A stretch of 17,284 nt of DNA from positions 1 through 17,284 of the forward strand of contig JAEWCJ010000374.1 in assembly GCA_023390695.1 (NCBI GenBank), written 5' to 3'. Position 1 is the stretch's first letter, and the number at the start of each line of letters is the position of its first letter. This DNA comes from Pseudomonadota bacterium (GTDB taxonomy: Bacteria > Pseudomonadota > Alphaproteobacteria > Rhizobiales > Xanthobacteraceae). Position numbers and translations under genes: made by a program. The notes under the pieces were generated by a model. The model worked only from the letters and a program-made list of their open reading frames with translations. It was not told the DNA's origin and did no database searches. Shown here in pieces: positions 7,324 through 13,858 of the stretch.

Positions 7324-9624
7324 ATGAAATTCGGTGTCGGTCAGGCTCTGGTCCGCCAGGAGGATGATCCGCTCATTCGCGGTGCGGGTCATTACGTTGC
7401 GGACTATACGCCGGACGGGACGCTGCATGCGGTCGTTCTGCGCTCGCCGCACGCTCATGCCCGCTTCCGCATCGTCGACGCCGAGGCGGCGCGGAGCATC
7501 CCCGGCGTGCATCTGGTCATGACCGCTGCGGACACATCCGGGCTCGGACATATGCCTTGCGTTGTGGGTGTGCCGGGGCTGGAGATTGCGATTCCGCCCT
7601 GTCCGGTTCTCGCCGTCGATGAAGTTCATCATGTCGGCGATGCGGTTGCCTTCGTGGTCGCCGACACGCTCGATCTGGCCCGTGATGCCGCGGAAAAAAT
7701 CGCGATAGAGTGGCAAACGCTGCCGCATGTCACCAATGCGGAAGCGGCGCTGAAAGAGGGAGCGCCGCAGGTCTGGCCCGATCGGTCCGGCAATCTGGCG
7801 TTTGAAAAGACCTTCGGGGATCGCGCCAGGACCGAGCAGGCATTTTCAAAAGCCGCCCGCGTCGTTTCGCTCAAGGTCGTCAATCCGCGTGTCGTCACCA
7901 ATTATATGGAAACGCGCGGCGTCATTGCCGAATACGATCCGTCGCGCGATCGCACGACCCTCACGCTCGGCAGTCAGGGCAGCCACATCATCCGCGACAT
8001 TATCGGTCGCGAGGTTCTGAAGCTTCCGGACGAGAAGATGCGCGTCGTCACCCCCGATGTGGGCGGCGGATTCGGCACCGAGCTTTTCGCTTACCGCGAA
8101 TATGCGCTCGCGGCGCTGGCCGCGAAGCTGATCGGCCGGCCGGTGAAATGGGTCGCCGACCGCAGCGAACATTTCCTCGCCGATACGCAGGGCCGCGACA
8201 ACATCACCACCGCGCGGTTGGCACTCGACGAGAAGGGCAGGTTTCTCGCGCTCGATGTCGATCTGATCGCCGACATGGGAGCTTATCTGTCCACTTACGC
8301 GCCCTACATTCCCTATGTCGGCGCGCCGATGCTGCCGGGTGTGTATGACATCCCGGACTGTTTCATTCGCGTGCGCGCCGCCTATACCAACACTGTTCCT
8401 GTCGATGCCTATCGTGGTGCCGGCCGTCCTGAAGCCTCCTATGTCATCGAGCGCCTGGTCGACAATGTCGCGCGCGAGATCGGCATGGCGCCGGATGCGC
8501 TGCGGCGGAAGAATTTCATCAAGCCGAAACAGATGCCGTATGAGACGGCGACCGGAAAAGTCTACGATACCGGCGAATTCGCCGGACATCTGGCACGCGC
8601 GCAGGAGATGGCCGACTGGGACGGCTTCAAGAAGCGCGCCGCGGCGGCCAGGCGCAAGGGCAAGCTGCTCGGGATCGGCATCGCCAACTATATCGAAGCC
8701 TGCGGCGCCAACGGTCCGGAAACCGCGACGCTGAAGCTTGAAAAGGACGGCACAGTCACGCTGGCCATCGGCACCCAATCGACGGGGCAGGGACACGCTA
8801 CGTCCTATGCGCAGATCGTTGCCGATCATCTCGGCATTTCGCCGGATCGCTTCCGCATGATCCAGGGCGATACCGATCGCATTGCCACGGGCGAGGGCAC
8901 CGGCGGATCGAGTTCGATCCCTGCCGGCGGCGCGTCGGTATCCCTCGCGGCGAAGAAGCTTGCCGACAATCTGAAAGACATTGCCGCCGATGCGCTGGAA
9001 GCGGCTCCCGGCGATCTCGAATTCGATGACGGTGTCGTGCGCGTGGCCGGCACCGACCGGGTGATTTCGTTTCCGGACCTCGCCGGGCGCCCCAATGCGA
9101 CTGACGACAAGCTCACGACGGCGGACGCCTATCAGCCGGAGGGCTCGACATTTCCCAACGGGACGCACATCGCCGAAGTCGAAATCGACGAGGCGACCGG
9201 CCGGACCGAGATTGTCAGATATGTCGTGGTCGATGATTTCGGTGTCACCCTCAATCCGTTGCTGCTCGCCGGCCAGGTGCATGGCGGCGCGGTGCAGGGG
9301 ATCGGTCAGGCGCTGACCGAGGACACGATCTACGATCGCGACTCGGGTCAGTTGCTGACCGCGAGTTTGATGGACTATGCGCTGCCGCGCGCGCTGGAGG
9401 TACCGAAATTCGAGTTCGAGACGCGCAATGTGCCGTGCAAAAACAATCCTCTCGGATTCAAGGGAGCGGGTGAAGCCGGCGCCATCGGGGCGTGTCCGGC
9501 GGTCATGAATGCGGTGGTCGACGCCCTCTGGCGTGGCTATCGGGTGCCCCATATCGACATGCCGGCGACCCCGGCCCGCGTCTGGGCGGCGATGGAAGAG
9601 GGTAAGCGCCTGCTGCGCCTGTGA
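7324..9624 (+). CDS. Molybdopterin-binding large subunit, xanthine dehydrogenase/CoxL family (form II-like), 766 aa
   Basis: Large subunit of a molybdenum hydroxylase, the subunit that binds Mo-molybdopterin cytosine dinucleotide and hydroxylates a substrate. Visible motifs: the N-terminal a/b hammerhead (VGQALVRQEDDPLIRGAGHY), GGGFG at 247-251, AYRGAGR at 362-368, the cofactor-binding stretch GTQSTGQGHAT at 483-493, and GAGEAG with the catalytic base E717. True CO dehydrogenases carry AYRCSFR with a copper-binding cysteine; here that position is G365, so CO oxidation is unlikely and an aldehyde or N-heterocycle substrate is more plausible. There is no signal peptide or Tat motif, so it should be cytosolic. 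The FAD (CoxM) and 2Fe-2S (CoxS) subunits are absent from the window. It follows the RND permease by 21 nt and is followed by a hairpin and a strong terminator. Confidence 0.92.
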   Translation: MKFGVGQALVRQEDDPLIRGAGHYVADYTPDGTLHAVVLRSPHAHARFRIVDAEAARSIPGVHLVMTAADTSGLGHMPCVVGVPGLEIAIPPCPVLAVDEVHHVGDAVAFVVADTLDLARDAAEKIAIEWQTLPHVTNAEAALKEGAPQVWPDRSGNLAFEKTFGDRARTEQAFSKAARVVSLKVVNPRVVTNYMETRGVIAEYDPSRDRTTLTLGSQGSHIIRDIIGREVLKLPDEKMRVVTPDVGGGFGTELFAYREYALAALAAKLIGRPVKWVADRSEHFLADTQGRDNITTARLALDEKGRFLALDVDLIADMGAYLSTYAPYIPYVGAPMLPGVYDIPDCFIRVRAAYTNTVPVDAYRGAGRPEASYVIERLVDNVAREIGMAPDALRRKNFIKPKQMPYETATGKVYDTGEFAGHLARAQEMADWDGFKKRAAAARRKGKLLGIGIANYIEACGANGPETATLKLEKDGTVTLAIGTQSTGQGHATSYAQIVADHLGISPDRFRMIQGDTDRIATGEGTGGSSSIPAGGASVSLAAKKLADNLKDIAADALEAAPGDLEFDDGVVRVAGTDRVISFPDLAGRPNATDDKLTTADAYQPEGSTFPNGTHIAEVEIDEATGRTEIVRYVVVDDFGVTLNPLLLAGQVHGGAVQGIGQALTEDTIYDRDSGQLLTASLMDYALPRALEVPKFEFETRNVPCKNNPLGFKGAGEAGAIGACPAVMNAVVDALWRGYRVPHIDMPATPARVWAAMEEGKRLLRL

Positions 9625-9630
9625 ATTCCG

Positions 9631-9648
9631 GCTCACGATTGCGTGAGC
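9631..9648. repeat. Inverted repeat GCTCACG-ATTG-CGTGAGC just after the hydroxylase gene
   Basis: A perfect 7-bp stem with a 4-nt loop starts 6 nt past the hydroxylase stop codon. No T-run follows, so it may be a 3'-end stabilising hairpin or a protein-binding site. The stretch at 9670-9695 just downstream is unusually A/T-rich for this genome (GAGGAATAATAAAG) and could hold a promoter for the cytochrome gene, though I cannot fix its hexamers. Confidence 0.4.
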
Positions 9649-9714
9649 GGAGGGCGAGCAGCTTCATCCTGTTACTTTTGAGGAATAATAAAGTGGAAGC
9701 GGGGTTGTCTCGGG

Positions 9715-9740
9715 CGGCGGGGCATGTCCGCCGTTTTTTT
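9715..9740 (+). terminator. Intrinsic terminator: 6-bp GC stem followed by seven T's
   Basis: The arms CGGCGG (9715-9720) and CCGCCG (9728-9733) flank a 7-nt loop, and TTTTTTT follows at once (9734-9740). This is the best intrinsic terminator in the window. It ends the pump/hydroxylase transcript, but it also lies only 24 nt before the cytochrome c556 start. It would therefore be in that gene's 5' leader if its promoter lies upstream of about 9715. Confidence 0.8.
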
Positions 9741-9764
9741 GTGCTTATCAGAGGGAATCCCCGC

Positions 9765-10202
9765 ATGCTTATTCGCACTGCTTGCGTTGTCGTCGCCATT
9801 GCTTTCAGCGCCACGGCTGTCATTGCTCAGTCGGATCCGATTTCGCAGCGCAAGGAATTGATGAAGAGCGTGGGCGGCCAGGCCCGCGTCGGCGCCCAGA
9901 TGGTGCGCGGGGCCGAACCCTTCGATGTCGCAAAGGCTCAAGCGGTGTTTGCGACCTATGCCAGCGTGGCCGGCAAGATGCCGGGCCTGTTTCCCGACAA
10001 TTCCAAGACCGGAGGGGATACGACGGCTGCTCCCAAAATCTGGGAGGACATGAACGGTTTCAAGGCGGGCTTCGCCAAGTTCGAGGCCGATGCCAAGGCG
10101 GCGCAGGCCTCGGTAAAGGATCTCGACAGCTTCAAGGCCGCGTTTGGCGCCATGGGCAAGAATTGCGGCGCCTGCCACGAAGTCTATCGCATCAAGAAAT
10201 AA
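9765..10202 (+). CDS. Cytochrome c556/c'-type class II cytochrome c, exported, 145 aa
   Basis: Small periplasmic monoheme cytochrome of the four-helix class II family. I chose the ATG at 9765 because it follows a GAGGGA ribosome binding site and opens a clear Sec signal peptide (MLIRTACVVVAIAFSATAVIA, cleaved before Q22); longer in-frame starts would run back through the terminator. The heme site is at the C-terminus, as in the family: CGACH at 134-138 followed by EVYR. The segment RKELMKSVG near the start of the mature protein supplies Met33 as a likely sixth ligand, which favours low-spin c556 over five-coordinate c'. The gene probably forms an expression unit of its own or with the diheme cytochrome 113 nt downstream, although a hairpin lies between them. 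Redox partner unknown. Confidence 0.9.
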   Translation: MLIRTACVVVAIAFSATAVIAQSDPISQRKELMKSVGGQARVGAQMVRGAEPFDVAKAQAVFATYASVAGKMPGLFPDNSKTGGDTTAAPKIWEDMNGFKAGFAKFEADAKAAQASVKDLDSFKAAFGAMGKNCGACHEVYRIKK

Positions 10203-10227
10203 GCCGCCGGCTTTACCCGGTCCCTGA

Positions 10228-10262
10228 GGGCGGCCGTCCACGACGCGCCGCCCTTGGCTTTT
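10228..10262 (+). terminator. Probable terminator after the cytochrome c556 gene
   Basis: The stem GGGCGGC (10228-10234) with GCCGCCC (10247-10253) continues inward as CGTC/GACG around the loop CAC, with a single bulged C at 10246. It is followed by TTGGCTTTT. The stem is strong but the T-run is interrupted, so termination may be partial. Confidence 0.5.
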
Positions 10263-10315
10263 CGGGCGCTTCGCCACAGCCTAGCAGCCCAACGCCATTC
10301 GAGCAGGAGTGAGGA

Positions 10316-11230
10316 ATGCTGCGCAAGCTTGCCATTCTGGTGTTGGTCGCAGGAATTGCCGGGTTCGCGCTGTTCTGGTTCCTGACCATTCCTGCGACCG
10401 TGCCGGCGTCTGCGCTGGCCGCGCACCAGCCCAATCTCGAGAACGGCAAGACCATGTTCTATGCCGGCGGCTGCGCCTCCTGTCATGTGACGCCTGGCCA
10501 GGATGATCGCACCCGCCTTGGCGGCGGGCTCGGCCTGAAATCGCCTTTCGGCATTTTCTACGCGCCCAACATCTCTTCCGATCCCAAGGATGGCATCGGC
10601 AATTGGACCGAAGTTCAGTTTGTCACGGCGATGCTCAAAGGCACGTCGCCGGGCGGCAGCCATTATTACCCGGCCTTTCCCTATACCTCCTATCGCCTGA
10701 TGGGGACGTCGGACGTGCGCGACCTCTTCGCGTATATCAAGACATTGCCCGCCGTGCAGGGGCGGGCGCGCGAGCATGACGTGGCGTTCCCGTTCAATGT
10801 CCGCCGCTTGCTCGGCGGCTGGAAGCTCTTGTTTCTCGGCAGCGACACCTTCCGTCCGGACGCGTCGAAGACCGCGCAATGGAACCGCGGCGCCTATCTG
10901 GTGAATGGGCCGGGTCATTGCGCCGAATGCCATTCCCCGCGCAATCTCCTCGGCGGCATTGAGGACGGCAAGCGCTTTGCCGGCGGGCCCGATCTGGAAG
11001 GGGACGGCTGGGTGCCCAATATCACCCAGGCGCGGCTCAAGGACTGGAGCGAGGACGATCTGGATTATCTGCTGGAAAGCGGCATGACGCCGGAAGGCGA
11101 TTCGGTCGGCGGCTCGATGACGCCGGTTATTCGCAACACCTCGCAACTCTCAAGCGAAGACCGCAAGGCGATGGCGATCTATCTGAAATCGCTCGCCCCC
11201 GTTGAGGGACCGCCGCGGCCGCAGAAGTGA
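10316..11230 (+). CDS. Membrane-anchored diheme cytochrome c, 304 aa
   Basis: Two cytochrome c domains behind a single N-terminal membrane segment (about residues 4-24, no obvious cleavage site), so the hemes should face the periplasm. Heme sites are CASCH at 53-57 and CAECH at 202-206. The surroundings YPAFPYTSYRLM and GHCAECHSPRN resemble the cytochrome subunits of periplasmic alcohol or aldehyde dehydrogenases, which carry three hemes; this protein has only two. The start at 10316 has an AGGAG site 6 nt upstream. It probably passes electrons from a dehydrogenase or a small cytochrome to a terminal oxidase. No catalytic partner with an export signal lies in the window, and the molybdenum hydroxylase upstream is predicted cytosolic, so the partner stays open. 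Confidence 0.9.
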   Translation: MLRKLAILVLVAGIAGFALFWFLTIPATVPASALAAHQPNLENGKTMFYAGGCASCHVTPGQDDRTRLGGGLGLKSPFGIFYAPNISSDPKDGIGNWTEVQFVTAMLKGTSPGGSHYYPAFPYTSYRLMGTSDVRDLFAYIKTLPAVQGRAREHDVAFPFNVRRLLGGWKLLFLGSDTFRPDASKTAQWNRGAYLVNGPGHCAECHSPRNLLGGIEDGKRFAGGPDLEGDGWVPNITQARLKDWSEDDLDYLLESGMTPEGDSVGGSMTPVIRNTSQLSSEDRKAMAIYLKSLAPVEGPPRPQK

Positions 11231-11313
11231 AACATGTGCAGGCGTCCCATGCGGCAGGAGACCTTGCTCTTGCCGCGATTATCGGCGACGGGATGGCTGC
11301 TCACCCCGAGCCT

Positions 11314-11329
11314 GCCGGAATGTTCCGGC
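11314..11329. promoter_or_regulatory. Near-perfect palindrome GCCGGAA-TG-TTCCGGC upstream of the DMT transporter
   Basis: Seven-bp arms are separated by two bases, ending 16 nt before the transporter ATG at 11346 within a 115-nt gap. The short centre suits a dimeric protein-binding site better than an RNA hairpin, though a hairpin with a small loop is possible. No T-run follows. The regulator is unknown. Confidence 0.35.
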
Positions 11330-11345
11330 TCCGGCGTCCACCTCG

Positions 11346-12272
11346 ATGAACCTGTACAAAGCTGTCTTTTTCACGCTCATCGCCGCTTTCCTGTTCGCGG
11401 CGATGTCGGCGCTTGTGCGTTTCACGGGGCAGACCGCGCCGGTTGGGCAGGTGGTGTTTTTCCGGGCCGCTTTCGCGATCGTGCCGGTCCTGCTGATTTA
11501 TGCGATCCGGCGTGAACTCTATCAGGCGATCCATACCAAGCGTCCGCTTGGGCATGTCGGACGCGGATTGTTCGGCGTCGGCGGCATGTTCTGCAATTTC
11601 GCGTCGCTGGCGCGGCTGCCGCTGGTGGATGCGACGGCGTTCAGCTTCACCGCGCCGCTCATCACCGTCGTCTTTGCCGCGATCTTTCTGAAGGAGCGGG
11701 TGCGCGTTTATCGGTGGTCGGCGGTTATTGTCGGTTTTCTCGGCGTCATTGTGATGCTGTGGCCGCAATTCGACGCTTCGCATTTCTCCGGCACGGCGAG
11801 CAAGGTGGCGGCAGTCGGCACGTTGTTCGCGATGACTGCTGCATTGTTCAATGCCGGCGCGGTGATCCAGACGCGGCGTCTCACCGACACCGAGGCGACG
11901 CCCTCGATCGTTTTCTATTTCTCGTTGATCTGTGCGCTGGGCGGCCTGGTGACGCTGCCGTTCGGATGGATCTGGCCCGCCCCGATGGAACTGGCGGCCC
12001 TGATCGGGACCGGCATTCTCGGCGGCCTCGCCCACATCCTGCTCACGGAGAGCTATCGGCACGCGCCGCAATCGGTGGTCGCGCCCTTCGGCTACACCTC
12101 GATGATCTGGGCGCTGGTGCTTGGCTATATGATGTTCGGCGAGATGCCGGTGCCGCTGGTTTTTGCCGGCGCGGCCATTGTCGCGGCGGCGGGATTATTC
12201 GTGATCTTCCGCGAGCGCCAGCTCGGCCTCAAGCGGCCGCCGGAGCCGGAAGGGCCGCCCGGAGTGGGCTGA
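11346..12272 (+). CDS. EamA/DMT-superfamily transporter (RhaT/YdcZ-like permease), 308 aa
   Basis: Ten-helix inner-membrane transporter made of two EamA repeats; the family mostly exports metabolites such as amino acids or related small solutes. The start MNLYKAVFFTLIAAFLFAAM is the usual DMT first helix, and earlier in-frame codons read as noncoding Arg/Pro-rich sequence. Repeat 1 includes VFFRAAFAIVPVLLIY and the end-of-repeat signature FTAPLITVVFAAIFLKERV. Repeat 2 ends with the equivalent VVAPFGYTSMIWALVLGYMMFGEMPV, then a last helix and a short basic tail. The ribosome binding site is weak. It converges with the Lrp-type gene, with only 2 nt between their stop codons. The transported compound cannot be inferred. 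Confidence 0.92.
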   Translation: MNLYKAVFFTLIAAFLFAAMSALVRFTGQTAPVGQVVFFRAAFAIVPVLLIYAIRRELYQAIHTKRPLGHVGRGLFGVGGMFCNFASLARLPLVDATAFSFTAPLITVVFAAIFLKERVRVYRWSAVIVGFLGVIVMLWPQFDASHFSGTASKVAAVGTLFAMTAALFNAGAVIQTRRLTDTEATPSIVFYFSLICALGGLVTLPFGWIWPAPMELAALIGTGILGGLAHILLTESYRHAPQSVVAPFGYTSMIWALVLGYMMFGEMPVPLVFAGAAIVAAAGLFVIFRERQLGLKRPPEPEGPPGVG

Positions 12273-12274
12273 AA

Positions 12275-12511
12275 TCAGAAGGCCTTGAACGTGATGATGG
12301 TGCGGGTGTCCTGGATGCCCGGGAGGGTCTGCACTTTCTCGTTCACGAAATGGCCGATGTCGGTCGACTGGTCGACATAGAATTTCACCAGGAGATCGAA
12401 TTCGCCCGCGGTTGAATAGATTTCCGAGGCGATCTCGGAATCGGCCAGACGGTTGGCTACCTCGTAGGATTTGCCGAGCTGGCATTTGATCTGGACGAAA
12501 AACGGAATCAT
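12275..12511 (-). CDS. Stand-alone Lrp/AsnC ligand-binding (RAM) domain protein, 78 aa
   Basis: A small protein consisting only of the alpha/beta ligand-binding and oligomerisation domain of Lrp/AsnC regulators, with no DNA-binding helix-turn-helix. Visible family features: MIPFFVQIKCQLG (first strand), AGEFDLLVKFYVD (the GxyDl motif before the third strand), and TRTIITFKAF (last strand). I chose the start at 12511 because the family begins MI-FVQIKC and a GGAG lies just upstream on the minus strand; a longer frame to 12550 has no such support. Such stand-alone domains form dimers or larger rings and may bind amino acids or modulate full-length Lrp proteins; the role here is unknown. It lies 67 nt after the second HupE-like gene on the same strand, beyond a likely terminator. 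Confidence 0.88.
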   Translation of the reverse strand: MIPFFVQIKCQLGKSYEVANRLADSEIASEIYSTAGEFDLLVKFYVDQSTDIGHFVNEKVQTLPGIQDTRTIITFKAF

Positions 12512-12548
12512 TCGACGCTCCGGGGCTCTGTGCGGCGGGCAATCCAGC

Positions 12549-12578
12549 AAAAAGCCCTCCGTTTGGCAAGCCGGACGG
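12549..12578 (-). terminator. Probable terminator after the HupE-like pair
   Basis: On the minus strand the arms CCGTCCG (12578-12572) and CGGAGGG (12561-12555) pair with one G-G mismatch around a 10-nt loop, followed by C then TTTTT (12553-12549). It begins right after the TAA of the second HupE-like gene. The stem is imperfect, so read-through into the Lrp-type gene is possible. Confidence 0.45.
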
Positions 12579-13163
12579 TTATTTCACGAACCGCAACGCC
12601 AGCACCAGAACGGCACTCGCGGCCGCCCAGGAGCCGATGATCCGGCGTCCGACGATCTGCCACGGGCGGCTGGCGAAGGCGGAAAGCATGACGAACAGGA
12701 CGAAGAGTAGGAGTGCGGCGACGGCAGTGCCGCTCAACGCCAGCAGCGTATCTCTCACCGACAGCAGGGCCGGGACCGAATCCAGCATCAGCGCCAGGGC
12801 CGCCGCCATGGTCAGCATCGCGGGCACGGCCGGCGGCAGCGGCCAAGCCAGCGCCAGCAGCGCGCCGTTGATCGCGCACAGCCACAGAATGAGCGCCTGG
12901 CTATTGGCCGCGGCGGCGGCTGCAATCAGGCCGATTGCGGCAAGCAGCGACACGGGAAACAGCGGCACGAGGCGACGCCGCAGGACGGTGCTCTGCTGTC
13001 CCACCAAGAGGCCGAGCGTCAGCAGCAGCAGCGCATGCGCCGGAACGAGCAGCGGATGCAGCAAACCGCCCGGAAAACCGCTGACGCCGTCCATGACGGT
13101 ATGAGCATGGGCGGGCATCGCCGCCACGAGCAGCCCGGCCGCGGCCGTGATACCCCGCCTCAT
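12579..13163 (-). CDS. HupE/UreJ-family membrane protein, divergent second copy lacking metal-binding residues, 194 aa
   Basis: Membrane protein with a signal-like N-terminus (MRRGITAAAGLLVAAMPAHA before H21) and about six hydrophobic segments. It is clearly related to the gene before it: both mature proteins start at His21, and SGFPGGLLHPLLVPAH lines up residue for residue with SGGFAGGLLHPLFGLDH of the first copy, including H36 and H43. The aspartate of the HX5DH motif is A42 here, and the FHGxAHGxE motif is absent. HupE proteins of nickel/cobalt transport need both motifs, so this copy is unlikely to carry metal alone and may be a partner subunit or have a new role. Its ATG overlaps the stop of the first copy as ATGA (13163-13160), so it is translationally coupled. 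Confidence 0.8.
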   Translation of the reverse strand: MRRGITAAAGLLVAAMPAHAHTVMDGVSGFPGGLLHPLLVPAHALLLLTLGLLVGQQSTVLRRRLVPLFPVSLLAAIGLIAAAAAANSQALILWLCAINGALLALAWPLPPAVPAMLTMAAALALMLDSVPALLSVRDTLLALSGTAVAALLLFVLFVMLSAFASRPWQIVGRRIIGSWAAASAVLVLALRFVK

Positions 13164-13741
13164 ATCAGGCGGCCGAGAAAGACGAGACCGGCAAGGGCAA
13201 TGACGCTGCCGGCGGCGCGCACGGCGATGCGTCCCTGCGGCCACCGGACCAATGTCCCGAAGGCGATGCCGGCAAGATGCAGAAGCCCGGTGGCGATGAC
13301 GAAGCCGAGCGAATAGGCGACCGCGTCGGCGCCGTCCGGCAATTCGGCGCCATGTGCGTAGCCGTGAAAGATCGCGAACAGACCGACCAGCACGGCGGCG
13401 ATGGCAAGATGCGGCCGGGCGGCCAGCGCCACCATCAGCCCGAGCACGATTGCGGAAACCGCAATGCCGACTTCGACGCCGGGCAGCGGGATGCCGAGAA
13501 TGCCGAGCACGCCGCCGAAAGCCATCACCAGCGGAAACACGATGGGCAAAACAATGAGTGCGGGCAGTCCCAGGAATGCCCCCCACAATCCGACCGCGAG
13601 CATTGCTGCGACATGATCGAGGCCGAACAGGGGATGCAGGAGGCCGCCGGCAAATCCTCCGGAAAGTCCGCCTTCGGTATGCGCAAAGGCCGGTCCGGCC
13701 ATCGCCGCACAGATCAGCGGTGTGAGTGAGATCAGACGCAA
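13160..13741 (-). CDS. HupE/UreJ-family nickel/cobalt transporter, 193 aa
   Basis: Inner-membrane protein of the HupE/UreJ family, secondary permeases for Ni2+ or Co2+ usually tied to hydrogenase, urease or cobalamin needs. I chose the TTG at 13741 because a GAGG lies 5 nt upstream and the frame then opens a signal peptide cleaved at AFA before H21; the only internal ATG (residue 14) would remove most of it. Both metal motifs are intact: HX5DH at 36-43 (HPLFGLDH) and FHGYAHGAE at 125-133. About six membrane segments follow. It is the first gene of a two-gene unit with the degenerate copy. No urease, hydrogenase or cobalamin gene is in the window, and no cobalamin riboswitch is recognisable in the roughly 125 nt upstream, so the metal is uncertain. 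Confidence 0.85.
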   Translation of the reverse strand: MRLISLTPLICAAMAGPAFAHTEGGLSGGFAGGLLHPLFGLDHVAAMLAVGLWGAFLGLPALIVLPIVFPLVMAFGGVLGILGIPLPGVEVGIAVSAIVLGLMVALAARPHLAIAAVLVGLFAIFHGYAHGAELPDGADAVAYSLGFVIATGLLHLAGIAFGTLVRWPQGRIAVRAAGSVIALAGLVFLGRLI

Positions 13742-13770
13742 GGCGGCCTCGTATCCCCGATACGGAGAGG
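13742..13770 (-). promoter_or_regulatory. Leader hairpin covering the ribosome binding site of the HupE gene
   Basis: Read on the minus strand, CGTATC and GATACG pair around the loop GGG, and the outer GCCT and AGGC extend the stem across a 3-nt bulge. The right arm includes the GAGG that serves the TTG start at 13741. The fold would hide the ribosome binding site, so translation could depend on opening the stem. The pairing is seen directly; the control role is inferred. Confidence 0.4.
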
Positions 13771-13852
13771 CGAGCTTAGTCCGCCGGACCTGCGCACCGC
13801 AACATGGCGGCTGGGTTGCCGTCACTTGCATCCGGGACGGGTGGGGGCTAGG

Positions 13853-13858
13853 TACAAC
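13853..13858 (+). promoter_or_regulatory. Candidate -10 element (TACAAC) for the thi operon
   Basis: TACAAC lies about 9 nt before the first base of the TPP aptamer, so transcription from it would begin almost exactly at the riboswitch. No good -35 lies at 16-18 nt; TTGCAT at 13826 is spaced too far for this hexamer but is 17 nt from the overlapping TAGGTA. Weak evidence. Confidence 0.25.

Noticed and set aside
7324..9624. Genuine aerobic CO dehydrogenase large subunit
   Set aside because: The active-site loop is AYRGAGR rather than AYRCSFR, so the cysteine that binds copper is absent, and there are no CoxM/CoxS genes.
7846..9636. A 596-codon minus-strand frame across the molybdenum hydroxylase
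   Set aside because: Same cause: it is a mirror of a highly conserved plus-strand gene and has no domain or plausible ribosome site.
9621..9764. N-terminal extension of the cytochrome c556 gene to a GTG overlapping the hydroxylase stop
   Set aside because: It would translate through a strong terminator and hide a normal signal peptide that begins at 9765 after a good ribosome site.
11202..11345. Upstream in-frame extension of the EamA transporter into the diheme cytochrome gene
   Set aside because: The extra residues are Arg/Pro/Cys-rich and unlike a membrane protein start; the ATG at 11346 opens the standard first helix.
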